Assembly: GCF_003226255.1 (NCBI RefSeq)
Contig: NZ_QJST01000001.1
Coordinates: 1-64,000 of the forward strand
DNA length: 64,000 nt
Source: Idiomarina fontislapidosi
GTDB lineage: Bacteria > Pseudomonadota > Gammaproteobacteria > Enterobacterales > Alteromonadaceae
Direction: 5' to 3'
Position 1 is the stretch's first letter; each line of letters starts with the position of its first letter. Below the pieces are notes generated by a model. That model had not been told where the DNA came from. It saw only the letters and a program-made list of their open reading frames with translations, and made no database searches. A program made the translations under genes and the position numbers. This document shows positions 34,759 to 42,914 of the stretch, in pieces.

Positions 34759-35035
34759 GTCGCGCATTGTGCGCGACGTGGGGCTCTTTTCGTGCGCAGG
34801 ATGCGCACGCTACGTCGGTGTGGTAGGTCGCGCATTGTGCGCGACGTGCAGATCTTTTCGTGCGCAAAATGCGCACGTTACGTCGGTGTGGTAGGTCGCG
34901 CATTGTGCGCGACGTGGGGATCGGACCGTGCGCAAAATGCGCACGCTACGCGCGACGTGCAGATTGGACCGTGCGCAAAATGCGCACGTTACGCGCGACG
35001 TGCGTATCTTTTCGTGCGCAAAATGCGCACGCTAC
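34755..35035. repeat. REP array bounded by the stop codons of two convergent genes
   Basis: REP-A at 34755, 34823 and 34891; inverted REP-B copies at about 34791, 34859, 34927, 34970 and 35013. The A+B unit repeats every 68 bp and the last three B copies every 43 bp. The first A head is the diguanylate cyclase stop; the last B head, on the other strand, is the stop of the EAL gene. The array is the entire intergenic region. Confidence 0.97.
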
Positions 35036-37092
35036 GCGATGTTGAGGTCTGCCAGGGGCATGGGTTTGTAGAATTTAAAGCCTTGTAAATAATGGCATCC
35101 TCGGGCACTAAAATAATCGTGCTGCACTGCATCCTCTATGCCTTCCACAACAATTGTTTTGTTGAGCTGTTGCGCCATATAAATTATCGAGTCAACTAGC
35201 GGATACTCGGTATTTGCCTGTGTGACTTGGTCTGTGAACGATTTATCGATTTTGAGAATGTCGATAGGTAAATCGCTCAGGTAGGACAAACTGCTATACC
35301 CCGTACCGAAATCATCAATCGCAATTTGAATACCCGCCTCATTTAAGGTTGTGAGCTTCTGTTTTACAAGTTTGATGTCTTTGGCGACTACACTTTCGGT
35401 GAGCTCAGCGCACAGATCTGACGGATTGAAGTGATATGTTTTGCACAGATTAATCAGGTCTTGTGCTATATCGGTCTGATGAAACTGCTGCACAGACAGG
35501 TTGAGTGACAGACGGATACCGTGCTTTCGGCACATAGGTGCCATATCGCGAATGGCTTTTGACATCACGAATTGACTCAGTTGTGTGATCTGTCCTGTTT
35601 GCTCGGCAACCGGTATAAACTTACCTGGCGAGATAAAGCTGCCGTCTTGTTGCGGCCAACGCGCCAGTGCCTCAACGGCTTTAATTCCTCCCGACTGGGC
35701 ATCGATAATGGGCTGATAGTGCACATCTAACTGGTTGTTATCGAGAGCTATCTGCAAGCGATTACGTAAACAGAGGGCTTCGTGGTAGTGCTTCGCCATT
35801 TTATCCTGATAGAGCACAAAGTTATTGCCACCTAATTTTTTAGCTGAACTCATCGCAACATCGGCGCGTTGAATGGCGTCTTCGGCACTGGTTTCACGGT
35901 TTTCGATGCGATAAACACCCAAACTTGCGGTGACATGCAGGTAAAACTCATCGATGGCGATTTTTTCACGGATGAGGTTTATTAACTGTTGGCAGTAGTC
36001 TTCAACTTTAAAGTCTTTAACGGTTTTTACGAAGATGATGAACTCATCACTGCTAAAACGAGCGACTTTGGCAAAATGAGGTTTGTCGTCGAGCAGCCGC
36101 TTTGCGATGGTTGTAAGAACAATGTTTCCGGTGCTTTGCCCGAGGCTATCATTGATTGGTTTGAAGCCATCTAAGTCGATAAATATTACCCAGCCGGAGT
36201 GACCGTGATTATCTAAGTGGTTTTGAATGTACTGTTCGAGATAGGAGCGTCGGTACAGGCCTGTAGTGCTGTCATGTTGCGCGATATAACTAATTTTGTC
36301 TTTTTCTACGCGAAGACGTGTGTTGGTAAAAAATGCGAAGGTGAGCACGATAGAAAACACGAAGCCGACGAAGTAAACCATTAAGCTGGTTTGCGCGGCA
36401 ATCAGAATCGGGTCGCTCATGGTGATGAAGTCGCCGACCTCTAAAATCTTGTTGATTTGGCTCGTTGATACGTAAGTCCAAAGACATGCGACGGTGAACT
36501 GTGTCAGTGAGATGGTCAGCCAACTGGTCGGTGAAAGCATGGTGTAGTTATATTCGTCTGACCATTCCATCGCCAGCAGTGTCGCGGATACGACCGTGAT
36601 GACAAACGCACATAAGGAGACCTCGAACACATTTAGCTGGCTGGCGAGGGTGGCGTCCATGGTGAACAGACAGTACAAGTCGAATACACCGACGACAAGA
36701 CCGTAGATACTGGTTGCCAGACCGAGCGCGCGATAAAGTCCGGCGACTTTAAATACGCAAAACGTGGCGCCCGCCATTAACACAAATAACCGCATGGTGA
36801 GCGGCGGCATACCGTTGGATAGGGCGAGGGTGATGGGCTCAACGAACAGTAGAATTATCCCAAAGACAAACAGCGCGGCGCCTGCCAGTCGGGTAAGCCA
36901 ATATTTTTGCAATACATAACCGAAGTAAATGGCGCTGACCATAAAGCCTGCAATAACGCACGTGGCGGATAGCAGTGGAAGTTGGCTGGGGGGCAGGAAG
37001 TAGGGTTGCACCAGCGTTGCTATTGCGCCGAATAACGTCGCTACCGCAACGTTAATAATGACCGAAGCTGAAATCGTCCGTTTTAGTTGCAT
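35032..37092 (-). CDS. Membrane GGDEF-EAL protein, probable c-di-GMP phosphodiesterase
   Basis: A 686-residue protein with about eight membrane helices (residues 1-265, a MASE-like sensor), a GGDEF domain and an EAL domain. The GGDEF active site is SSDEF (in ARFSSDEFIIF), so it should not make c-di-GMP. The EAL domain has the catalytic motifs: EALARW, NLSVQQF, ELTES, DDFGTGYSSL and KIDKSF, so it should hydrolyse c-di-GMP to pGpG. The degenerate GGDEF may bind GTP as a regulator. ATG at 37092 is used; a GTG two codons upstream is possible. The stop TAG is a REP-B head. Confidence 0.88.
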   Translation of the reverse strand: MQLKRTISASVIINVAVATLFGAIATLVQPYFLPPSQLPLLSATCVIAGFMVSAIYFGYVLQKYWLTRLAGAALFVFGIILLFVEPITLALSNGMPPLTMRLFVLMAGATFCVFKVAGLYRALGLATSIYGLVVGVFDLYCLFTMDATLASQLNVFEVSLCAFVITVVSATLLAMEWSDEYNYTMLSPTSWLTISLTQFTVACLWTYVSTSQINKILEVGDFITMSDPILIAAQTSLMVYFVGFVFSIVLTFAFFTNTRLRVEKDKISYIAQHDSTTGLYRRSYLEQYIQNHLDNHGHSGWVIFIDLDGFKPINDSLGQSTGNIVLTTIAKRLLDDKPHFAKVARFSSDEFIIFVKTVKDFKVEDYCQQLINLIREKIAIDEFYLHVTASLGVYRIENRETSAEDAIQRADVAMSSAKKLGGNNFVLYQDKMAKHYHEALCLRNRLQIALDNNQLDVHYQPIIDAQSGGIKAVEALARWPQQDGSFISPGKFIPVAEQTGQITQLSQFVMSKAIRDMAPMCRKHGIRLSLNLSVQQFHQTDIAQDLINLCKTYHFNPSDLCAELTESVVAKDIKLVKQKLTTLNEAGIQIAIDDFGTGYSSLSYLSDLPIDILKIDKSFTDQVTQANTEYPLVDSIIYMAQQLNKTIVVEGIEDAVQHDYFSARGCHYLQGFKFYKPMPLADLNIA

Positions 37093-37180
37093 AGTCACAT
37101 CAAATTAACGCCAAACCTAAATGCTAATCGATTTTATCCAATATGACTATACAAATGTTATCGCAACGTGCAGATTGGAT

Positions 37181-37529
37181 CGTGCGCAGGATGCGCACGT
37201 TACGTCGGTGTGGTAGGTCGCGCATTGTGCGCGACATGCAGATTGGACCGTGCGCAGGATGCGCACGCTACGTCGGTGCCGGATATCGTCCCATGGGCGT
37301 AGGTCGCGCATTGTGCGCGACATGCAGATTGGACCGTGCGCAGGATGCGCACGCTACGTCGGTGCCGGATATCGTCCCATGGGCGTAAGTCGCGCATTGT
37401 GCGCGACGTGCAGATCGGACCGTGCGCAAAATGCGCACGTTACGCGCGACGTGCAGATTGGACCGTGCGCAAAATGCGCACGTTACGCGCGACATGCAGA
37501 TCGGACCGTGCGCACAATGCGCACGCTAC
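37181..37529. repeat. REP array with 86-bp and 43-bp tandem units
   Basis: REP-A at 37213, 37299 and 37385 (the last with GTAAG), spaced exactly 86 bp. REP-B copies lie at 37181, 37250, 37337, 37421, 37464 and 37507, the last three spaced 43 bp. The order and the GTGCAGAT(T/C)GGACCG spacers match the array at 34755-35035. The final B head provides the stop codon of the HupE-like gene. Confidence 0.97.
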
Positions 37530-38032
37530 CGGGTGAATTGTGGGGTGTTTTGGTCTAGCACGTGGCGGGGGGCTTTGCCGAGCACATCGCCTTCGACGAT
37601 AATTTTGTGGTCGGGGAGTTCTTGCCACACGCCATCAATTGCGAGTTGTGAAAAGGCATCCGCTTGGCAGTTGCCGTTTAGCGACAGGACAATATACTGT
37701 TCGCGGGCAAAGGTTATGGTCGACCAAGGTGATTCATCACTGAGCTCAAGTTGACACCGATCGGAACCCGCTTGTAACACCAACATTTGCTGCGCAAAGC
37801 GTTGTAGCTGATCGAGATTATTGTTGAGTAGCTCGCCACTGATTCCGGCTTCGGGCATCCACGCCTGATTCAATGCGACGAGATCGTGAAAGGTCAGTTG
37901 CCAGCGAATAGTGAGGCCTTCGGCTTGCGCTCTAATGTTAATAAACGACGTGCTGAAGGTGTGCGCTTGCGTTGTCGGTAGTGCGCCAGTGAGCAATACC
38001 AGTGCAAAGAAAACCCTGCGAACAGCATTCAT
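37526..38032 (-). CDS. HupE/UreJ N-domain-like exported protein, ending at a REP
   Basis: A 168-residue protein with a signal peptide (cleavage near TTQAH). The mature start HTFSTSFINIRAQAEGLTIRWQL and HDLVALNQA, followed by CQLEL and the C-terminal DHKIIVEGDVLG, resembles the extracytoplasmic N-domain of the longer HupE/UreJ_2 membrane proteins. The membrane half of that family is missing here. The frame is closed by a REP-B head, so the gene may have been cut short by the repeat, or this may be a natural stand-alone domain. It overlaps the TPR gene by 4 nt, so it is in the same operon. Confidence 0.6.
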   Translation of the reverse strand: MNAVRRVFFALVLLTGALPTTQAHTFSTSFINIRAQAEGLTIRWQLTFHDLVALNQAWMPEAGISGELLNNNLDQLQRFAQQMLVLQAGSDRCQLELSDESPWSTITFAREQYIVLSLNGNCQADAFSQLAIDGVWQELPDHKIIVEGDVLGKAPRHVLDQNTPQFTR

Positions 38033-39081
38033 GGTGCGGACTCCTGGTTGGGTTGCAGCGCTTCGGCCGCTGAGAGTAGACGATAATCGAAGGGCTCCTG
38101 TGCCACATCGATGTTTTGTTGCGCCCAGTACATTGCTTGTTCAGCGTCGGGCTCAACATACGTAAAGTAGTAAGCAATGTCGGCGCTGTGCAGTTTTTCG
38201 CCGCGCATTACACGCAATTGCATACGCTCGCGCGCATAATCTTGCCAACACTCACCGTGTTGGTTGCGTTTTTCAGCCCAGGCTAAACGGATAGTAATGC
38301 TATCTACCGGAGTGTGTTGGCAATCGGCGATGAGCGATTGAGGCACCTGCGCATCGGCGTCCCAGAGGTAACTGTCTAAGCGGCGTTTTTGATCCACCAC
38401 ATGCAAGGGTGCCGGCATCGCTGCTGTCCATTGTTGTGCCGCCTCGTAGTCACCTAATAATAAGGCTTGCTCGGTTAAAATCTGTAAACGCCAGTGAGCG
38501 ATCGCTGATTGAGCCGCCTTCGGTTGTTGCTGATGTAATTGTTTGAGTTGCGTGTAGGCACGTTCAAGATCGCCAGCGCGTCCTTGAACCTCAAGCAAGC
38601 AGGTCGAAACAATCCCTAACGCCGTGCTACCTAGCAATGCGGTACAGTGTTGTTGAGCGACATCGGTTTCGTTAAGGGTGAGTGCGATGCGTGCCAGCAT
38701 CAGGTGTGCACGGGTATCGCGGGGCGTCTCGCTCAGCACGCGATCCAGCACGTTACGCGCCTGTGCGAAATTATGTTGGTACTGCAACGTATCGGCGACG
38801 GCAATCAACCAATCGCGATCCGTGTGTGTTGAACCGACGTCAGTAATCAATTCATTGGCACGATTAAGAAAATAGTGCCCTTGTTCTATCCGCGCCTCGC
38901 GCAAGTATTTATCAAGCAAATCGGCCGCCAAATCGATATTATCGGGTTGTTGCTGGTAGGCCGTTTCAGCCTGCGAGATATCGGTAGGCACTGTGGCAGC
39001 CTCAGGCTGCCACAGTAATTCGCTTTGATCCGATGGTGCGCTGATAAGGCCCGTCATCAAAATCAAGGCACTTAACATCAT
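38029..39081 (-). CDS. Exported TPR-repeat protein
   Basis: A 350-residue protein with a short signal peptide and several TPR-like helical pairs. The clearest are DRDWLIAVADTLQYQHNFAQARNVLDRVLSETPRD-type (about residues 88-122) and AHLMLARIALTLNETDVAQQHC. TPR proteins are scaffolds. It overlaps both neighbours by 4 nt and belongs to the DUF4331 cluster. Confidence 0.75.
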   Translation of the reverse strand: MMLSALILMTGLISAPSDQSELLWQPEAATVPTDISQAETAYQQQPDNIDLAADLLDKYLREARIEQGHYFLNRANELITDVGSTHTDRDWLIAVADTLQYQHNFAQARNVLDRVLSETPRDTRAHLMLARIALTLNETDVAQQHCTALLGSTALGIVSTCLLEVQGRAGDLERAYTQLKQLHQQQPKAAQSAIAHWRLQILTEQALLLGDYEAAQQWTAAMPAPLHVVDQKRRLDSYLWDADAQVPQSLIADCQHTPVDSITIRLAWAEKRNQHGECWQDYARERMQLRVMRGEKLHSADIAYYFTYVEPDAEQAMYWAQQNIDVAQEPFDYRLLSAAEALQPNQESAP

Positions 39082-39566
39082 TGCTGACCCTCCGACACCA
39101 GATCGGCAAACTCAGCGGTATCGGCGACATCATCGGTAAACTCACGTCCGTTAACGGATAATGGTTCATCACGAGGATCTTGGGTAAACGCATCACGCAC
39201 ATAGTTGGCGGTTGATACAGTTTGTGCTTCAACCGTGATGGTGACATTACCGGTATCACTAAACTCACCGTCGGTTACGCTGTAACTAAACATCGCCGCG
39301 CCAGTGTATTCAAGCGGCGGAGTGTAGCTAAACGAACCGTCTTGGCTCACCGTTAATTCGCCAACATCAACATCGGAAGCGACAGAGTAGGTCAGTTCAT
39401 CGTCATTACCGTCAAAGCCATTCAACTGCTCCATCAATGTGGTGTCGGCTTCGACCGTATAGTTAGCGTCGCGTGCTGCCGGTGGCAGGTTATCGTCGCT
39501 ATCGCCGCCGCAGCTGGCAAGAAGCACAGCTGCAGCCGCGAGAGAGAGCGTATATAACGTTTTCAT
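39078..39566 (-). CDS. Lipoprotein with an Ig-like (cadherin-like) domain
   Basis: A 162-residue lipoprotein: lipobox LLASC (Cys19), an acidic linker (GGDSDDNLPPAA), then one bacterial Ig/cadherin-like domain of the tandem-95 type (LNGFDGNDDELTYSV, then DGSFSYTPP and MFSYSVTDGEFSDTG). The C-terminal tail is acidic. It is probably a surface or periplasmic binding module. It lies 18 nt downstream of the DUF4331 gene and overlaps the TPR gene by 4 nt. Confidence 0.75.
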   Translation of the reverse strand: MKTLYTLSLAAAAVLLASCGGDSDDNLPPAARDANYTVEADTTLMEQLNGFDGNDDELTYSVASDVDVGELTVSQDGSFSYTPPLEYTGAAMFSYSVTDGEFSDTGNVTITVEAQTVSTANYVRDAFTQDPRDEPLSVNGREFTDDVADTAEFADLVSEGQQ

Positions 39567-39584
39567 AATTTATCCCTCCTCAGC

Positions 39585-41159
39585 TTACTGGTTAGGTGAG
39601 CCAGCAATCGGGGTTTTTAAGTACGGGAACTGCGTATCGATATAGCTCGCATCAATCGGGGCACCATCGGTAAAGGGTACGTTGCCGACAGGCGCTTGAT
39701 CCGGTGTACAGAAGCCTAGATTGGTTGGTTCGCCGTTAACCGGGATGTCGTGACACAAGGCACCCATAACCACACGTAAGGCGATATCCACCACGTCATC
39801 ACCCGGGCGACGACCATTTGGGAAGCCTGCTAAGTCATCACCAGCAACACCGAACGCGGATTGTTGATCGGCCGGTGTGGCTGGAATCGCGGTGTTTAAG
39901 CGCAACATCTCTGATGCCGTGACCGATGCTTGTTGGTTCACACCTTCAAAGCCGGTTAAAAACGCCGCCACTAGATCGGTACGTGGGTAATTGCTAGGTG
40001 CAAGCGACTCAATACTGGTTCCCAATGTGGCGTTCACTGGCTCGTTGAACAGCACATCTAAAATAACCGGTAAGGTAGGATGGGTGACGTAATCGGCAAA
40101 TTGACCGTCTTCGCTCGGATGTGCAGAGTTGAATGTGTCTTTATCATCAATGCCGATGACGAGTTCGTTGACCAACGGCGAGCTCAAGCGTGAAACTTGC
40201 ACCAGTGCACCCCCGTTTACTTCGGGTTTTTCGAAGTTGGCATTTGGGTTTTGTAAACGTGCTTGTGGAACATGAGCGGTGGTCCACGCACCGACAACAC
40301 CGTTGCCGTCGCCTGTCACACAGCTTTTAGGCAGTTCAAGTGCAATGGTATTGACGTTTTTGTCGGCGAGGTCGTCGTTGGCGTCACTTTGCTCGATACC
40401 ACCCGGGAAGGCGCCCGCTTCGATTGGAACATAGTTGACCAAGTCGAAGGTTTCACCCAAGTTAACCACAAAGGGGTCTTTGCGTTGACCAACAAATAGA
40501 CGGCCCGGAGCTGAACAGTTAGGCACGTTAATTTCATACACGTACTGGTTCGCGTAATCTGCGTAACCGGCTGCACTGCCAAAGGTTTTCTCACCGACAA
40601 AGGCAATCGGCTTAGTGAATGATTCTGCGCCGCCGGTGGTCGTTACCGGTGCTGAGGTACCCGACATTTGGCCACCACTGATGACATTAACCTGATACTG
40701 CTCATTAAAGTTCAGTGCGCTTTGGTCCATCGCCGATACTTGACCGATTAATTTGAGTGGAACGCTGACGGTTTTATCACCGACAGGCAATTTGACGCCG
40801 CCATTAGGTAAGGTGTGGTCAAATCGGAACTCAAACGTGAGGTCTTCTTGTGCGTCGCCATCACTGTCAAAGTGGATCGCATAAACCGCAGCAGGATCCA
40901 TCGCGAAGTAGTTAGGACCGCCATAGGCGTCTTGCAAAGGGACATAGTTGGCGATCGCTGTGATGTAGTCCTCGCGTCCAGGTTCATAGCTGTTGAATAA
41001 ATAGAAGTCGGTTGAATCGAGTGCTGGAAAGCGCGAAATGTTAGGTGCTTCGCGGTGACTGGATGCATTTACGTTAAAAGTAGCAACAACGCCCACGGCG
41101 GATACGGTCAGTGCGATAGCGCCGGCGAGTGCAGACTGTTTAAATACTGTGTTTTTCAT
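39585..41159 (-). CDS. Exported DUF4331-family protein
   Basis: A 524-residue protein with a signal peptide (cleavage near NVNAS) and the DUF4331 hallmark SSHREAPNISRFPALDSTDFY right after it, then repeated DGDAQEDLTFEFRFD-type segments and LPKSC. The family is secreted, has no known biochemical role, and often neighbours ECF sigma and anti-sigma genes. The mRNA leader forms a strong hairpin over the ribosome-binding site (see 41165-41213). It heads the group DUF4331, Ig lipoprotein, TPR, HupE-like. Confidence 0.9.
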   Translation of the reverse strand: MKNTVFKQSALAGAIALTVSAVGVVATFNVNASSHREAPNISRFPALDSTDFYLFNSYEPGREDYITAIANYVPLQDAYGGPNYFAMDPAAVYAIHFDSDGDAQEDLTFEFRFDHTLPNGGVKLPVGDKTVSVPLKLIGQVSAMDQSALNFNEQYQVNVISGGQMSGTSAPVTTTGGAESFTKPIAFVGEKTFGSAAGYADYANQYVYEINVPNCSAPGRLFVGQRKDPFVVNLGETFDLVNYVPIEAGAFPGGIEQSDANDDLADKNVNTIALELPKSCVTGDGNGVVGAWTTAHVPQARLQNPNANFEKPEVNGGALVQVSRLSSPLVNELVIGIDDKDTFNSAHPSEDGQFADYVTHPTLPVILDVLFNEPVNATLGTSIESLAPSNYPRTDLVAAFLTGFEGVNQQASVTASEMLRLNTAIPATPADQQSAFGVAGDDLAGFPNGRRPGDDVVDIALRVVMGALCHDIPVNGEPTNLGFCTPDQAPVGNVPFTDGAPIDASYIDTQFPYLKTPIAGSPNQ

Positions 41160-41164
41160 AACAA

Positions 41165-41213
41165 CCCTCTCTGATTTTTATAGGTATTCATTACCTATCC
41201 GAACCAGAGAGGG
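41165..41213 (-). promoter_or_regulatory. Long hairpin hiding the DUF4331 ribosome-binding site
   Basis: On the minus strand a 9-bp arm CCCTCTCTG (41213-41205) pairs perfectly with CAGAGAGGG (41173-41165). Between them a second perfect 7-bp stem ATAGGTA/TACCTAT has a 5-nt loop. The distal arm is the GAGAGGG Shine-Dalgarno itself, 5 nt before the ATG at 41159. Such a fold would block translation unless melted or remodelled. It could also act as a DNA operator. Confidence 0.65.
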
Positions 41214-41241
41214 CTTTGGATGCAAAAAATCTAAATTATTT

Positions 41242-41922
41242 TTACAAAGTTATGATATCTGTTGTGTAGAGCACGGGTCCCGTGGGTGCGCCGGTGGTCG
41301 AGCCGCCGGTAGGCTCAAGACTGACCGCTAAAGCGCCCACTTGTGCTAGCTGAAATTCCGCTGGTGGGTCCAACGCCTTTGCCGTCGACGATTCGGGTAG
41401 TAGCCCCAGTGAAACGGGGGCGCTGCCGTCTTTAGGCAACATCCATAGCTCGTAATCTTTATCGTTACGTGCCTCGACATTGGGCTGCGGGGTTACCTTG
41501 ATGCTGTCGGGCTTTACGTTGAGTACCCATAATGTGAGCTGCTGCTCGTCTTTGATCAGGGCAATGCGATCAACTACTGGTACTTCTGGGATTTGCGTTT
41601 GTAGCTGAATCACTACAATTAATAAAACAGCAGCGGTGACGGCGGCGAGACCGCCAAAGATACGCCAAAACGGATTACTTGTGCGCGTTGTAGTAAACAA
41701 CCGTTGCTGAATGTTTTGCCAAACCTTCGGTTGTGGCTGCATTGGTTTGAGCTGATCGGCAAGCCCATTGAGGTGCTGTTCCCAGAGGGTGACTTGCTGT
41801 GCGATACGCGGGTACTCGCTGACTAGACTACGAAAGCGTGCGCGTGCTTGACCACGCATCAATCCGGTCACGTAGCGCTGAGCGAGCCCTTCGATGAGTT
41901 CATCATTATGGTGATAGTTCAT
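41242..41922 (-). CDS. RskA-type anti-sigma factor
   Basis: A 226-residue single-span membrane protein. The N-terminal cytoplasmic part (about residues 1-82) should hold the sigma factor; a transmembrane helix runs about 85-105; the periplasmic part has the RskA (anti-sigma-K) core LWVLNVKPDSIKVT, YELWMLPKDGSAPVSLG and the C-terminal AVSLEPTGGSTTGAPTGPVLY. It keeps the ECF sigma inactive until cleaved or altered by a redox or envelope signal. Its ATG overlaps the sigma stop (ATGA), the usual coupling that fixes their ratio. Confidence 0.88.
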   Translation of the reverse strand: MNYHHNDELIEGLAQRYVTGLMRGQARARFRSLVSEYPRIAQQVTLWEQHLNGLADQLKPMQPQPKVWQNIQQRLFTTTRTSNPFWRIFGGLAAVTAAVLLIVVIQLQTQIPEVPVVDRIALIKDEQQLTLWVLNVKPDSIKVTPQPNVEARNDKDYELWMLPKDGSAPVSLGLLPESSTAKALDPPAEFQLAQVGALAVSLEPTGGSTTGAPTGPVLYTTDIITL

Positions 41923-42455
41923 GATTGCAGGCACCTCTTTAAACTCTCGAGACCTCGGCGTATCCAACTTTTTATCGAGCCCAGCGCTTCACCTAAGTAA
42001 TCACTGACTTCGCGATGACTGAGTCCATACAAAAATGCCAGATGAATGGACTGGCGTTGCGTGCCATCAAGGTCGGACATGCAATGTTCCAGTTTATCGG
42101 TGTCAGCGGCGGTTACTGGCAGCGCGTCGCCACCCTGTTGATCGAGCAGTTGCTCGATATCCTGACTGGTTAACGGCTGGCGGCGGGCGTGTCTGAGCAT
42201 ATCAATGGCGCGGTAACGCACCATGCTGGTGATCCAACACATCACTGAACCGGCATCACTGCGGTAATCGGATGCGGCATGCCAGATTTTTAAGTAGGTA
42301 TCTTGTAACGCTTCTTCTGCTAATGTGCGCTCGCGCAATATTGCATAACTGACGCTCATGAGCCGCGGAGACGTTGCTTGATAAAATCGTTCGAACGCTG
42401 AATTATCACCGAGCGCGATGCGGTGTAAATCCTTTGAAAGCTGATATTCAGTCAT
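41919..42455 (-). CDS. ECF RNA polymerase sigma factor (SigK-like)
   Basis: A 178-residue sigma factor: region 2 (AFERFYQATSPRLMSVSYAIL, then EEALQDTYLKIWHAASDYR and ITSMVRYRAIDMLR) and region 4 (QRQSIHLAFLYGLSHREVSDYLGEALGSIKSWIRRGL). It should direct RNA polymerase to a small regulon, likely including this locus. Start 42455 has GGA 7 nt upstream; a longer frame lacks support. Pairing with an RskA-like protein points to the ECF19/SigK type. Confidence 0.9.
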   Translation of the reverse strand: MTEYQLSKDLHRIALGDNSAFERFYQATSPRLMSVSYAILRERTLAEEALQDTYLKIWHAASDYRSDAGSVMCWITSMVRYRAIDMLRHARRQPLTSQDIEQLLDQQGGDALPVTAADTDKLEHCMSDLDGTQRQSIHLAFLYGLSHREVSDYLGEALGSIKSWIRRGLESLKRCLQS

Positions 42456-42535
42456 AACAATCCAAATGAAGTTAACATTCAAATAACAACATAGCAGATA
42501 ATTATGTATAGATCGCGTTTTTTACGCGCTAGCCG

Positions 42536-42715
42536 TTATGGCTCGTTGTTTTTCTCAACTTGTATACGTTGATAGACTTCTTCGCGGTGAACTCGGACCT
42601 CTTTGGGGGCTTCAATACCCAAGCTTACTTGAGAGTCTGTGGCATTCACAACGGTGATTTTTACATTATCGTTTATGATTAAGGTTTCGCCAGCACGTCT
42701 ACTTAAAATTAGCAT
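42536..42715 (-). CDS. csrA: CsrA, global RNA-binding regulator
   Basis: A 59-residue protein, [18 protein letters not shown] at the N-terminus and [19 protein letters not shown] later: unmistakably CsrA/RsmA. The RNA-contact residues Leu4 and Arg44 (VHREE) are present. CsrA dimers bind GGA loops in mRNA leaders, usually blocking translation, and control carbon flow, biofilm, motility and c-di-GMP genes. It is easily missed because of its length. It lies 80 nt upstream of the ECF sigma gene on the same strand. A candidate target leader is at 33307-33393. Confidence 0.95.
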   Translation of the reverse strand: MLILSRRAGETLIINDNVKITVVNATDSQVSLGIEAPKEVRVHREEVYQRIQVEKNNEP

Positions 42716-42914
42716 GATCGAGTCAGTCTTCTGAATGATTGTGAAAATGTACTATAAAGAAAAACTAAACAAAACATGATGAATAACTGCTATAAAAATG
42801 ACTAACGTGTCAATTAACGTCACAAAATGTTCATAAAGTGTTATTAAGACTTCTATTTGACTATGACGGCTGGTAATGTAATCACTACTATATGTTTATT
42901 TTTTTGGGGCTCTC

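Noticed and set aside
6874-37529. REP palindromes as intrinsic terminators
   Set aside because: Stems are GC-rich and lie after genes, but almost none is followed by a T run. They may affect mRNA decay or polymerase, but I did not call them terminators.
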